A stretch of DNA of 64,000 bases. It comes from JBAZYV01 sp041658345. GTDB taxonomy: Bacteria > Patescibacteriota > Gracilibacteria > UBA1369 > 2-02-FULL-48-14. Positions 1-9,594 of the stretch are shown one piece after another. Location: contig JBBAAK010000005.1 in NCBI GenBank assembly GCA_041658345.1, positions 19,202 through 83,201 of the forward strand, in the 5' to 3' direction. The stretch's first letter is position 1, and every line of letters starts with the position of its first letter. The notes under the pieces are model-generated. The model ran no database searches. It worked only from the letters and a program-made list of their open reading frames with translations, and had not been told where the DNA came from. Position numbers and translations under genes: made by a program.

Positions 1-707
1 TGGGTGCAGACATTATTATGGCTTTTGATGAATGTGCGCCGGCTGGAGTAGACGAAACTTATACTGGAAAGGCCATGCAAAGAACCCACGATTGGGCCCT
101 TAAATGCCAAAAAGCAAAAACCCGCAATGACCAAGCCCTTTTCCCTATTGTACAAGGAGGATCCTTTAAAAATTTGCGTGAAGAATCTGCAAAATTTATG
201 GCAAGCCTGGATACGCCAGGAATAGCAATAGGCGGAGTTAGCGTTGGAGAATCATTTGAACAAAAAATGTATGCAATAGAAAGTGCCCTTCCCTTTTTAC
301 CTCTGGAAAAACCACGCTACCTTATGGGTGTTGGCACTCCGGATGACATTTTGGAGGGAATCGACAGGGGAATTGATATGTTCGACTGCGTACTCGCTAC
401 CAGATTAGCTCGGCACTGCGCCTTTTGGGATTTTGATGGCAGGCATGATATAACAAACGAGATATATAAGTTTGACCCCTCCCCACTCTGCCCGGAGATT
501 CCATGTTTTGCCACGCGTGAATTCTCAAAAAGCTATATTCGCCACCTTATGATTGAGAATGAGTTGCTTGGAATTAGACTACTTACAATGCACAACATAG
601 CGTTTTTATTTCACCTAATTGAGAAAGTTCGCTATCATATCGAGGAAGGCAGTTTCAAAAATTTTAAGCAGGAATTTTTAAACCGTTTCTTATCAAAAAA
701 TGATTAG
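1..707 (+). CDS. tgt: Queuine/preQ1 tRNA-ribosyltransferase, 5' end outside the window
   Basis: The reading frame is open from base 3 and begins inside the conserved GADIIMAFDEC region, so the N-terminal half of the TIM barrel is missing. The family exchanges guanine 34 for preQ1 in GUN-anticodon tRNAs. Visible signatures are GGVSVGE, RYLMGVGTPDD and the nucleophile region FDCVLATR, where the family normally has PTR. The zinc site is degenerate: the usual C-x-C-x2-C just before the YSRAYIRHL-like segment reads IPCFAT, keeping only the middle Cys, while the distal ligand His in LLTMHN is present. Another Cys lies four residues upstream (LCP). It overlaps ruvA by 8 bp, suggesting translational coupling. 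The family call is secure; whether this copy binds zinc or is active is not. Confidence 0.93.
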   Translation, partial: GADIIMAFDECAPAGVDETYTGKAMQRTHDWALKCQKAKTRNDQALFPIVQGGSFKNLREESAKFMASLDTPGIAIGGVSVGESFEQKMYAIESALPFLPLEKPRYLMGVGTPDDILEGIDRGIDMFDCVLATRLARHCAFWDFDGRHDITNEIYKFDPSPLCPEIPCFATREFSKSYIRHLMIENELLGIRLLTMHNIAFLFHLIEKVRYHIEEGSFKNFKQEFLNRFLSKND

Positions 708-1266
708 ATTGCTACAAGGTACCGTTTACAGCCGTGACGAACGAACAATAATTTTACTCACGAATGGTGTTGGATATTACGTTGCGATCCCATCGGCTTT
801 ACATGTAGAAGAAAATGCAGAATTAACCTTATTCATCCATACCCATGTGCGTGAAGACACATTCGCTTTATATGGCTTTAGAACAAAAAATGAGCTCAAC
901 TTTTTTGAAATTTTGCTAACAATAAACGGCATAGGCCCAAAAATGGCCATGGAGATTTTAAATGAACCGCCGGAACTGATACAAAACGCAATCTTACAAG
1001 AAAATATATCCGCGCTCACAAAAATCCCGGGAGTTGGTAAAAAAATTGCAGAAAGAATTGTACTCGAACTCAAATCCAAATTAAATGCCACGGGAATTAA
1101 TTTAAGTGGCAAAGCCTACCTGCAAAAAGGCACAAACGAAGATGCAATTACAGCCCTGGAAGGGCTTGGCTACAAGAGAAATCATATACAAAAAGTATTT
1201 GGTGAACTAGCCGATCCACCGGAAAAAACGGAAGATTTGATCCGCCTATTCCTACAAATGGCATGA
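700..1266 (+). CDS. ruvA: Holliday junction DNA helicase subunit RuvA
   Basis: 188 aa, close to the usual 190-205. RuvA tetramers bind four-way junctions and load the RuvB motor for branch migration. The N-terminal OB-fold starts MIRLLQGTVYSRDE. Two helix-hairpin-helix motifs follow (INGIGPKMAMEIL near residues 75-90, IPGVGKKIAERIV near 108-122), and a C-terminal three-helix domain (DAITALEGLGY) would contact RuvB. The ATG lies inside the end of tgt, and the TGA stop overlaps the next ATG (ATGA), so the gene sits in a run of coupled genes. ruvC is about 8 kb downstream on the same strand; ruvB is not in the window. Confidence 0.96.
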   Translation: MIRLLQGTVYSRDERTIILLTNGVGYYVAIPSALHVEENAELTLFIHTHVREDTFALYGFRTKNELNFFEILLTINGIGPKMAMEILNEPPELIQNAILQENISALTKIPGVGKKIAERIVLELKSKLNATGINLSGKAYLQKGTNEDAITALEGLGYKRNHIQKVFGELADPPEKTEDLIRLFLQMA

Positions 1267-2264
1267 AACTGATTACAAATCAAAAAAACGTGGAATATTT
1301 AAGCGGTTTCACCGGCTCACATGCTTTTTTGTTGATAGGCAAAAACAAAAACTACCTTTTTACAGATGGAAGATACCTGGGCTATGCACTCAAATTAAAA
1401 GATGAAAAAACCAGAATCAATTTTGAAGTGATGGAAATAAAACCGGACCTAAACAAAGTACTAAATAAAATTACAAAAGGACCTGTGGAATTTGAGGCTA
1501 ATAATCTTTCTGTGGCGAAATTTGCAGAGTGGAAAAAGAAATTCGCAGGCAAAAAAATGGCGCAAATCAACGCAAAGGATTCAATCGAAGATATAAGAGC
1601 AATAAAAGAAGAAATGGAAATTAAAAACATCAAAAAATCGCAGGATATAAACCAAAAAGTGCTAGAGCGAATACAAAAATTACTCGTTCCTGGTGTAACT
1701 GAGCTACAAATAGCCTGGAAAATAAGAGAAATTGCTCACGATTTTGGAATAGAAGAACTTTCGTTTGACCCAATAGTGGCTTTTGGCAAAAATAGCGCGA
1801 TTCCACATCACCAAAATACAAATGCAAAACTCACCGACAAAGATGTAATTTTAATAGATATGGGAATGAAATTTAACGGATACTGTAGCGATATGACGCG
1901 CACTTTTTTGCCAAAAAAACCAAGCGCCGAACAAATGAATATTTATTCCGCAGTCCTAAGCGCACAACTAAAGGCAATCGCAAAAATTAAAGACGGAGCC
2001 AAGGTAAAGGACATAGACCTTATTGCCCGCAAAGAAATGGGCAAATATGAAGAGTTTTTTAATCATTCACTCGGCCATGGACTTGGGATAGAAATCCACG
2101 AATCACCACGGCTCAGCACACTTAGCAAGGAAATCTTAAAAGAAAATATGATTATAACAGTTGAACCTGGCATATATCTGCCGGGGAAATTTGGTGTACG
2201 CATAGAGGATATGGGGCTCGTAAGAAAAAACGGTTTTACGCTCTTCACTAGCTACCCAAAATAA
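1263..2264 (+). CDS. M24B family aminopeptidase (Xaa-Pro aminopeptidase-like)
   Basis: 333 aa. A short creatinase-type N-terminal domain (about residues 1-110) precedes a pita-bread M24 catalytic domain. All five dinuclear metal ligands are visible: two Asp in LIDMGMKFNGYCSDMTRTF, His in HSLGHGLGIEIHES, Glu in VEPGIYLP and Glu in RIEDMG. The family removes N-terminal residues before proline; related proteins include methionine aminopeptidases, but the creatinase domain favours the proline type (PepP/PepQ/YpdF). The ATG overlaps the ruvA stop by 4 bp. The small size resembles YpdF more than E. coli PepP. Confidence 0.9.
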   Translation: MKLITNQKNVEYLSGFTGSHAFLLIGKNKNYLFTDGRYLGYALKLKDEKTRINFEVMEIKPDLNKVLNKITKGPVEFEANNLSVAKFAEWKKKFAGKKMAQINAKDSIEDIRAIKEEMEIKNIKKSQDINQKVLERIQKLLVPGVTELQIAWKIREIAHDFGIEELSFDPIVAFGKNSAIPHHQNTNAKLTDKDVILIDMGMKFNGYCSDMTRTFLPKKPSAEQMNIYSAVLSAQLKAIAKIKDGAKVKDIDLIARKEMGKYEEFFNHSLGHGLGIEIHESPRLSTLSKEILKENMIITVEPGIYLPGKFGVRIEDMGLVRKNGFTLFTSYPK

Positions 2265-2272
2265 AGTAGAAT
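2244..2272 (+). promoter_or_regulatory. Predicted leaderless promoter of glmS
   Basis: -35 TTCACT (2244-2249), 17-bp spacer, -10 TAGAAT (2267-2272). Six bases separate the -10 box from the glmS ATG at 2279, so transcription at the usual distance would begin at the A of the start codon. The promoter lies in the last codons of the M24 peptidase gene. Confidence 0.65.
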
Positions 2273-2278
2273 GCCGTT

Positions 2279-4057
2279 ATGTGTGGAATTTTTGCCTACA
2301 TCGGGTCGTCAAACAAAGCTTCAGAAATAGTCTTAAAGGGACTAAAAAAGCTTGAGTACAGGGGTTACGACTCCTGGGGTATTGTTGCACAACTGGAAAA
2401 CGGCGAAATGCCAATAGAAAAACATATTGGAAAAATATCGGAAGTAAGCAAATTAGATGATGCGCTATTAAATCCATCTCGTTTGGCGATGGGCCATTCA
2501 CGCTGGGCAACTCATGGTGGAGTAACTCAATATAACGCACATCCACACACCACGGAAAATCAAGATATTGCTGTTATACATAATGGTATTTTTGAAAATT
2601 ACTTGGAGTTAAAAGAAGAACTTATAAAAAAAGGCCATCAATTTAGATCGGAAACAGACACGGAAATCTTTGCGCATTTAATAGAAGAAGAGATGGCGAA
2701 TGGATTTGAGACGGCCTTCAAAAAAGCCTGCGACCGTGTAACCGGACGCTATGCTGTAGTGGCAATGTATAAGGGCGAACAAAAGATAATCGCATCCAGA
2801 CGCGGTTCCCCGCTTATAATTGGTAAAGGCGATGATGGCACCTATTTTATAGCCTCAGACGTACCTGCATTCTTGGAATATACCAAAGAAGTCTTATACC
2901 TGGATGACAATCAAATGGTTGTTCTTGCGAACGCAAGCGCGACTTTTTATGATTTAAGTAGCAATAAAGAGATCGAAAAACGCACAATCTCCATAGATTG
3001 GGAGGAAGAAATGGCGGAAAAAGGACTGTACCCACACTTTATGATCAAAGAAATCATGGAGCAAAAAGACACCCTGGCCAGGGCAATCAACACAGACCCA
3101 ACTTTAATTTTAAAAGTTGCGGAACTTATTAAAAAAGCTTATGGCACAACCCTAGTTGGATGCGGAACAGCCGGCAAAGTAGCCATGGTTGGAGAATATT
3201 TATTTGCAGGAATCGCAAAAAAACATGTTAATACCAAATTTGGATCTGAATTTAAAAGTGCCAGGCATTTTTTAACAGATCGTTCCCTTGTAATCGCCAT
3301 CTCTCAATCCGGTGAAACGGCAGACACTCTTGAAGCCCTGGAAATCGCAAAAGAAAAAGGTGCCACAATTGTATCCATAGTTAATGTGGAAACCTCAACA
3401 ATGGCACGCATGTCTGATTTTGTTATTCCGCTCAAAGCGGGACCGGAAAAAGCTGTTGCCTCAACAAAGGCCACAACCTCACAAATTGCAATTTTAACGC
3501 TTCTTGCCTATGCGGTTGCCGATAAATTTGACGAAGGAAGACAAATGTTGATTGAAGCGGACGGAAAATTAAACGACATGCTTAACCCACGCTACGAGGA
3601 ACACATAGAAAATATTGCGGAACAAATCAAAACCGCAAAAGACATAATGATAATTGGAAGAGATCTAAATTACCCCATAGCACTTGAATCATCCATAAAA
3701 CTACAAGAAGTTTCATACATCCATGCAGAAGGTTTTGCCGGGGGTGAATTAAAACATGGCCCAATAGCCCTAATTTCCGAAGGGACACCCTGTATAATAA
3801 TAGCTCCAAACGATGAAAATAAATCCGACATCCTATCTAACGCGATGGAATTAAAAGCCCGCGGAGCATTTTTGATTGGCGTATCCAGTGAAAATGCAGA
3901 AATTTTTGACCTTTGGATAAGAGTGCCACTAAGTGGCAACGCCTCACCCATTATGAATCTCATCCCAATACAAATGTTGGCGTATAAACTCGCCGTAATG
4001 CGAAAAAATAATCCGGATATGCCACGCAATCTTGCAAAATCCGTAACAGTTAAGTAG
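2279..4057 (+). CDS. glmS: Glutamine--fructose-6-phosphate aminotransferase (isomerizing)
   Basis: 592 aa, slightly under the usual ~609. It makes glucosamine-6-phosphate from fructose-6-phosphate and glutamine, the first step toward UDP-GlcNAc for peptidoglycan and surface glycans. The start is fixed by Met-Cys: Cys2 becomes the N-terminal nucleophile (MCGIFAYIG). The glutaminase domain continues with RGYDSWG and GHSRWATHGG. Two SIS sugar-isomerase domains follow (GCGTAGK, SQSGETADT, GGELKHGP) and the C-terminus ends in the typical PRNLAKSVTVK. No Shine-Dalgarno is present, and a promoter directly abuts the ATG. Confidence 0.98.
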   Translation: MCGIFAYIGSSNKASEIVLKGLKKLEYRGYDSWGIVAQLENGEMPIEKHIGKISEVSKLDDALLNPSRLAMGHSRWATHGGVTQYNAHPHTTENQDIAVIHNGIFENYLELKEELIKKGHQFRSETDTEIFAHLIEEEMANGFETAFKKACDRVTGRYAVVAMYKGEQKIIASRRGSPLIIGKGDDGTYFIASDVPAFLEYTKEVLYLDDNQMVVLANASATFYDLSSNKEIEKRTISIDWEEEMAEKGLYPHFMIKEIMEQKDTLARAINTDPTLILKVAELIKKAYGTTLVGCGTAGKVAMVGEYLFAGIAKKHVNTKFGSEFKSARHFLTDRSLVIAISQSGETADTLEALEIAKEKGATIVSIVNVETSTMARMSDFVIPLKAGPEKAVASTKATTSQIAILTLLAYAVADKFDEGRQMLIEADGKLNDMLNPRYEEHIENIAEQIKTAKDIMIIGRDLNYPIALESSIKLQEVSYIHAEGFAGGELKHGPIALISEGTPCIIIAPNDENKSDILSNAMELKARGAFLIGVSSENAEIFDLWIRVPLSGNASPIMNLIPIQMLAYKLAVMRKNNPDMPRNLAKSVTVK

Positions 4058-4087
4058 TTCCACGCACAAAAATCAACAACCCGACCC

Positions 4088-4116
4088 TTGTTTAACAAGC
4101 GATTTTATGGTAGAAT
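4088..4116 (+). promoter_or_regulatory. Extended -10 promoter of the large surface-protein gene
   Basis: -35 TTGTTT (4088-4093), 17-bp spacer, -10 TAGAAT (4111-4116) preceded by TGG, an extended -10. Transcription would start near 4123, giving a leader of about 19 nt before the ATG at 4142. An in-frame TTG at 4088 is the -35 box itself and cannot be the start. Confidence 0.7.
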
Positions 4117-4141
4117 TCAAAGATTTAACAAATACAAAAGT

Positions 4142-7100
4142 ATGGAAAAAGGTCCTATCAAAAAAACGCTATCGTCAATTATGACCTTAGGAATGATAAT
4201 GAGTCTGCTTGGTCCAAGCATCTTTCTGCTTGAGATGCCAACCACCTATGCAGCTACATTCCAAGTCACAAATACTAACGATAGTGGCGCCGGATCTTTA
4301 CGCCAAGCCATAACCGATGCAAATACGACACCAGGAGCCGATGAAGTGACCTTTACCGTAAACGGAACCGTTGCTCTACTCAGCTCCCTACCTAGCATCA
4401 CCGAACAAATAAATATCAATGCAACCGCTCCAGTGCTAGCCGGACCAAATTTTATAATAGACGCAACAGGCCAACAAACAGGCCTTACCTTTACAGGTGG
4501 TAGCGGACATATTATAAAAGGATTCGAGCTTAAAAATGCCACAAACCATTGTATAGAAATTAGCAGTGGAGTAACTGGCATAACAATTGGAAGCACAGAC
4601 GCAGAAGGACAAATGGAATTCAACAACTGCACAAGTACGGGAATAAGGAGCCTAGGAAGTGGAGTAACAATAATCAACAGTTTAATTGGTGTGGATACTG
4701 CAAACAGTGAAGGAATAAACCAAACCGGAGGTTCTGGGATAACAATTGGAGGAACAAGCTCGCAAGAACGCAACGTTATATCAAACAACAACGCCAGTGG
4801 GATAATTGTCTCAGACGTTACAACATTAACCATTACGGGTAATTACATAGGCACAAGTGAAGATGGAAGTGCCGACCTTGGAAATGGACAAAGCGGTATA
4901 AAAATCCAAACGGGTTGCACGGGAGTAACAATAGGAGGTGATAGTGCTTCAGAAAGAAACATTATTTCCGGAAATGGAGAACAAGGCATAATGATTAGCT
5001 CGAACAGCACTGTAATTGCCGGAAACTACATAGGAACAAACTCAGCCGGGACAAGTGCACTTGCAAATAGCGCGAATGGAATATTAATTGAGTCCGCAAG
5101 CAATACAATTGGTGGAACCACAAGTGATTCCAGAAATCTTATTTCTGGTAATACACAAAAGGGGATTACAATCATTGCAAGTTCAAGAAACGCAGACGGA
5201 AACTCGATCCTCAACAATTATATAGGCACAAACGCACTAGGTACCGCTGCAATAGCAAACACGGCCGACGCAATACACTTGTCCGGAGGAACAATTGCCA
5301 ATACTCAAATTGGAGATTTTAGCCAAGGAAACTTGATCTCCGGGAATATTGGTAACGGCATATATATAGATACAAACGTTACCGGAACAATGGTGACCGG
5401 AAACATAATAGGATTAAATGCAAGCGGAGACGCCAAAATAGCTAACACACTCAACGGACTAAGCATTTTGGGAAACAACAACACAATTGGAGAAAATGGA
5501 GCGGGAGGAAAAAACACCATAAGCGGTAATACTCAACGCGGGATTTATGTTGACGGAGCCACGAGCACGGTAATACTCAACAATTATATAGGAACCTCCT
5601 CAGTAGGAACCGTAAGTAATGATTTTGTAAACGGACAAAATGGAATAGACCTTTTTAACGGAACCGCATCCAGCCAAATAGGCGGAACCATTTCCGGAGA
5701 TGCAAATACAATTTCAAGCGGAGCCGGTAAAGTGGGCGTAAGTATAAATGCAGATGCAGGAAACGGAAATTCCATACGCAAAAACAACTTTTATGGCGCA
5801 AGCTTCTTACAAAGACTAGGAACTTCCAACGAAAACATCTCAGCTCCCGCAATCACCAGTGCAACAACAAGTAACGCAATAGGAACTTCAGGCACAGCCT
5901 CAGGCACAATCGACGTATATCAAAATGGTATATGGAAAGCTACGGCAACAGCGGGTGGCGATGGATCTTATGAAGTACACGCAACATTAACCGAAGGAGC
6001 AACCTTAGTCGCAACAGTAACAAACGTGACCAATAGCACCTCCGGCCTTTCATCAGGCGCAGTGATTACGGCGGATTCAACTCCCCCATCGACCCCAACA
6101 ATCACTAACACCGCACTTTACACAATAAGCACACCCGTAACATTAACCGGTACAAAAGACGCATATTCAAGCATAGTGATAAATACAGTCGAAGTAATAG
6201 CCGCAACAGATAGCGCTACAACCTGGACTTCATCACAAGCAGTTGCAGAAGGCGCCAACACTTTTACAGTTTATTCTGCAGACTTGGCCGGCAACCCATC
6301 TGGCAATGCCAGCTATAGCATAACAAAAGACAGCGCAATCCCAACTGCACCTACCCTATCCGCATCTTCTACTTCAACAAATAGTTCAGAAACTATTTTG
6401 GGTTCAGGAACGGAAGCAGGCGCAACTGTATATTCAAACGGAGTTTCCACAGGAGTAACTGTAGACGGACTTGGAAGCTTCTCAATATCCGTAGCCTTAG
6501 TGGAAGGTGCAAACACCTTCTCAATAACAATTGTAGATGCAGCCACAAACACATCCACAGCAAGCGCAGTAACCATAACAAAATCCAGTGGAGGTACAGG
6601 CGGAGGAATGGCCTCCAGCGGTAGCTCACGCCATGAGCAAGTAACAATCAGAAATAATACGGAAGATGAAGATACGGAAAGCATAGCCGGTGAAGAAGAA
6701 ACCGAAAGCGAGATTGTAGATGTACCGGAAGAAGAACTGGAAGGCACAAACCAAGCTGAAGACAATACAACAAATAACCAGGAAGAAAATCCAGCGGTAG
6801 ATGAAAGTTCAAATCAAATTCAGAACAACACAGATCCAAAACCGCAAAGAAGCTTTATCAGCGGAATATACTCAGTGATCACACCAATAAAGACCCCATC
6901 TTTGCGTGACAATTTGCCTGCAAAACCGGCAAAGGATTACAAATTAAGCCAGAAGCTACTCAATTCAAGAGCCTTTGGCGAACAAAGAAACGGCATCCCA
7001 AAACAACTTATAAAAATTAAACTTGGAAATGAAAATGCAAACTTGGAACAAGACTCGGACGGCGACGGACTACTTGACAGAGAAGAAATAATATATGGAG

Positions 7101-8167
7101 GAAATCCATACGTTAAAGATTCGGATGGAGACGGCTTTACCGATCTAGAAGAGGTCTACTACATGGGAACCGACCCGGAAAGTGCAGATACGGATAGAGA
7201 TGGTACTCCGGACGGTTTAGACGCCAATCCAAACCTTTACGAAAACCCAATTTTAAATGCCAGCGCTCAAGAAATAACGAGCTATATTGCAAAACACCAA
7301 ATTGCGGAGCCACTTGGAACAATTGATTCAGACCAAGATGGATTGTGTGATTTGCAAGAATTATATTTTGGAACAGACCCTTTAACGGCGGATTCAGACG
7401 CAGACGGCCTAAACGATGGTGATGAATACTACTTTTACGGTACTGATCCCACAAAACCAAGCACGCAGAACGACGCCGAAACCCTAAGAGTAAGCAACCT
7501 TAGAAATAATGAAACGGTAAGTACCGGAGAACAATTTCTAATGGGGCACGCAAAAGCGGAAGCAACTGTAAAAGTCTATGAGATAATGGAAGACGGATCC
7601 TTAAATGAGCTTGGAGAAACGGTTGCGGATGAAAACGGCAAGTTCTCCTTGACCACAGAAGGGAAACTGGACGTAGGTGAGCACACCATTTTTGTAGCAA
7701 TTTGGGATAATGGGATTAAAGATATCTCACAAACCTTTACTATAAATGCCGTGGACTATGTACAAGAACCTCTCTACGTGAACTTTGGCATCAAAAATAA
7801 CTCAACTATAACCGAACGTGCCCCGGAATTAGAACTTCAAGCGGAAGAAGAACAAATGATTTTGGTAGTTTGGAGAAGCACAATTTTAAGCCAAACTTTG
7901 ATAGCCGACGCAAGTGGCCAAATTATAATGGCAAAACCGGTAAAGAACTTGGAACTCGGAGATCACACAGTTACCTGGTACGCAATAAACCTGGAAGACA
8001 ACACCAAGAGCGCGCCCACAAAACTAGCATTCACCGTGGGAAACACAGCCTTTATATCCGGTGATAATGGAGTATCTCCACTTACAGTAATACTTGGAGG
8101 CATAGCAGTACTTTCCAGTTTGACCGCATTAGGTCTATTCTTAAGAAAACGTAATCCCTCAAAGTGA
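4142..8167 (+). CDS. Large secreted beta-helix protein with calcium-type repeats and C-terminal membrane anchor
   Basis: 1341 aa from ATG 4142, chosen because a promoter lies just upstream and a clean signal peptide follows (hydrophobic stretch, AXA-like cleavage at TYAAT). The mature N-terminus reads FQVTNTNDSGAGSLRQAI, the CSLREA-like opening of many bacterial surface proteins. Then come about 500 residues of beta-helix turns rich in NxI/GNYIGT/ISGN, two Ig-like repeats (PSTPTITN, PTAPTLSAS), an acidic linker, and thrombospondin-type-3-like calcium loops (DSDGDGLLDREE, DSDGDGFTDLEE, DTDRDGTPDG, DSDQDGLCDLQE, DSDADGLNDGDE). The end has a membrane helix followed by RKRNPSK. There is no LPxTG. 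Role is probably cell-surface structure or adhesion; the ligand is unknown. The stop overlaps pyk. Confidence 0.85.
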   Translation: MEKGPIKKTLSSIMTLGMIMSLLGPSIFLLEMPTTYAATFQVTNTNDSGAGSLRQAITDANTTPGADEVTFTVNGTVALLSSLPSITEQININATAPVLAGPNFIIDATGQQTGLTFTGGSGHIIKGFELKNATNHCIEISSGVTGITIGSTDAEGQMEFNNCTSTGIRSLGSGVTIINSLIGVDTANSEGINQTGGSGITIGGTSSQERNVISNNNASGIIVSDVTTLTITGNYIGTSEDGSADLGNGQSGIKIQTGCTGVTIGGDSASERNIISGNGEQGIMISSNSTVIAGNYIGTNSAGTSALANSANGILIESASNTIGGTTSDSRNLISGNTQKGITIIASSRNADGNSILNNYIGTNALGTAAIANTADAIHLSGGTIANTQIGDFSQGNLISGNIGNGIYIDTNVTGTMVTGNIIGLNASGDAKIANTLNGLSILGNNNTIGENGAGGKNTISGNTQRGIYVDGATSTVILNNYIGTSSVGTVSNDFVNGQNGIDLFNGTASSQIGGTISGDANTISSGAGKVGVSINADAGNGNSIRKNNFYGASFLQRLGTSNENISAPAITSATTSNAIGTSGTASGTIDVYQNGIWKATATAGGDGSYEVHATLTEGATLVATVTNVTNSTSGLSSGAVITADSTPPSTPTITNTALYTISTPVTLTGTKDAYSSIVINTVEVIAATDSATTWTSSQAVAEGANTFTVYSADLAGNPSGNASYSITKDSAIPTAPTLSASSTSTNSSETILGSGTEAGATVYSNGVSTGVTVDGLGSFSISVALVEGANTFSITIVDAATNTSTASAVTITKSSGGTGGGMASSGSSRHEQVTIRNNTEDEDTESIAGEEETESEIVDVPEEELEGTNQAEDNTTNNQEENPAVDESSNQIQNNTDPKPQRSFISGIYSVITPIKTPSLRDNLPAKPAKDYKLSQKLLNSRAFGEQRNGIPKQLIKIKLGNENANLEQDSDGDGLLDREEIIYGGNPYVKDSDGDGFTDLEEVYYMGTDPESADTDRDGTPDGLDANPNLYENPILNASAQEITSYIAKHQIAEPLGTIDSDQDGLCDLQELYFGTDPLTADSDADGLNDGDEYYFYGTDPTKPSTQNDAETLRVSNLRNNETVSTGEQFLMGHAKAEATVKVYEIMEDGSLNELGETVADENGKFSLTTEGKLDVGEHTIFVAIWDNGIKDISQTFTINAVDYVQEPLYVNFGIKNNSTITERAPELELQAEEEQMILVVWRSTILSQTLIADASGQIIMAKPVKNLELGDHTVTWYAINLEDNTKSAPTKLAFTVGNTAFISGDNGVSPLTVILGGIAVLSSLTALGLFLRKRNPSK

Positions 8168-9579
8168 ACCGCCACACTAAAATTGTAGCAACACTTGGCC
8201 CTGCCTCAGAAGACAAAACTAAGATCTTAGAGTTATCGGAGGCTGGTATGGATATTGCGCGATTAAATTTTTCACACGGGTCTTACGAGTCGTTCAAAAA
8301 AATTGTTCAGAATATTCGGCTTGTGGAAAGGGAAAACGGCAAAACCATTTGCACATTACAGGACCTACAAGGGCCAAAGATTAGGCTTGGCGAATTACCA
8401 AAAGAAGGAATCGCCGTACACAAAGGTGAAATCCTCACCTTTTGCATTAATAAAAAAACTACAAAATCAGATGAAAAAATGTGTATCCCACTCCCCTATT
8501 CAAAATTAAAATCTGCAGTAAAGCCCGAAAATCGCCTACTGATTGAAGACGGGCTAATACGAACAAAAATTTTATCCATAAACGGGAATAGGATCAAGGC
8601 TCTAGTTACCGCAGGCGGAATACTAAAAAGCCACAAAGGAGTTAATGTGCCGGATTCAATACTCCCGGCATCGGAAGCGCTAACGGAAAAAGACAAAGCC
8701 GATCTGCACTTCGGCATAAAAATTTTAAAAGTGGATGCTGTGGCAATCTCATTTGTAGAGAGTAAAGAAGATGTACTAAGAATAAAAAAGCAAATCTCAA
8801 AATGGACCAAAAGGCGCGTAAGCGTAATCTCAAAAATAGAACGTCCAAAAGCCTTAACAAATCTGGAGGAAATAATCAAAGCTTCAGATGGCATAATGAT
8901 TGCACGCGGAGATCTTGGAATAGAAATCCCGGCTGAACGTGTGCCAATTGAGCAAAAACGCATAATTCGCATGTGCAAAAACAACGGGAAACCAGTAATT
9001 GTAGCCACACAAATCTTGCAATCAATGGTAGAAAATCCACTACCCACAAGAGCGGAAATTAGTGACGCATCCACCGCAATTTTTGAACAAACGGACGCCT
9101 ACATGCTTTCCAACGAAACAGCGGTTGGAGCATACCCAGTAAAAGCGGTCCGAACACTTGCAAAAGTTGCGGAAGAAGTAGAGGCAAATCTCATGGAATA
9201 TGAGCAAACAGAAGAAATGCCAACCGGCACAATGGAAGGAACCCTTGCCGATTACAGCATCTCCATGCAGGCCCCAATCCTGGCAAAACAAATGAATGCA
9301 AATGCCATAGTTGTGGTTACAAAACATGGATTTACGGCAAACGCAATTCTAAGGTTCCGCCCAAAAACACCGGTAATTGTAGTGACAAATTCAGAAGAAA
9401 CGGCTCGCCTACTCAAATTCTCTTGGGGAATAAATAAAATTGTAATCACAAAACGCAAACTAAGATCAGAAGAAGTTAAAGATTTGTTAAAAGAAAAAGG
9501 ACTGATCAAAGAAGGCCAAAACATAGTTTTTGTAAGCTTACAGTCTCAAAAACGCTCACTTGTAGCAATGCAGGTATAG
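8164..9579 (+). CDS. pyk: Pyruvate kinase
   Basis: 471 aa, normal for bacterial enzymes. It converts PEP and ADP to pyruvate and ATP. It starts with GTG overlapping the previous stop (GTGA) and reads MNRHTKIVATLGPAS. Other signatures: DIARLNFSHG, the active-site helix IMIARGDLGIEIP with the metal-binding Glu/Asp region, IVATQILQSM, and SNETAVGAYPV. The C-terminal regulatory domain is present and ends normally. Coupling to the surface-protein gene looks like simple packing rather than shared function. Confidence 0.97.
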   Translation: MNRHTKIVATLGPASEDKTKILELSEAGMDIARLNFSHGSYESFKKIVQNIRLVERENGKTICTLQDLQGPKIRLGELPKEGIAVHKGEILTFCINKKTTKSDEKMCIPLPYSKLKSAVKPENRLLIEDGLIRTKILSINGNRIKALVTAGGILKSHKGVNVPDSILPASEALTEKDKADLHFGIKILKVDAVAISFVESKEDVLRIKKQISKWTKRRVSVISKIERPKALTNLEEIIKASDGIMIARGDLGIEIPAERVPIEQKRIIRMCKNNGKPVIVATQILQSMVENPLPTRAEISDASTAIFEQTDAYMLSNETAVGAYPVKAVRTLAKVAEEVEANLMEYEQTEEMPTGTMEGTLADYSISMQAPILAKQMNANAIVVVTKHGFTANAILRFRPKTPVIVVTNSEETARLLKFSWGINKIVITKRKLRSEEVKDLLKEKGLIKEGQNIVFVSLQSQKRSLVAMQV

Positions 9580-9588
9580 GCTTATTAT
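9560..9588 (+). promoter_or_regulatory. Predicted leaderless promoter of ruvC
   Basis: -35 TTGTAG (9560-9565), 17-bp spacer, -10 TATTAT (9583-9588). Six bases lie between the -10 box and the ruvC ATG at 9595. The promoter overlaps the 3' end of pyk. Confidence 0.65.
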
Positions 9589-9594
9589 TGCGCC

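Noticed and set aside
1264..1266. Alternative genetic code with UGA as glycine, as in some CPR lineages
   Set aside because: TGA ends ruvA, pyk, ruvC, trpS, ftsX and others at the expected family lengths, with coupled starts right after.
4088..4141. TTG at 4088 as start of the large surface protein
   Set aside because: It coincides with the -35 box of an extended -10 promoter; the signal peptide begins at ATG 4142.
8050..8167. LPxTG sortase signal at the C-terminus of the large surface protein
   Set aside because: A membrane helix and basic tail are present but no LPxTG-like motif precedes them.
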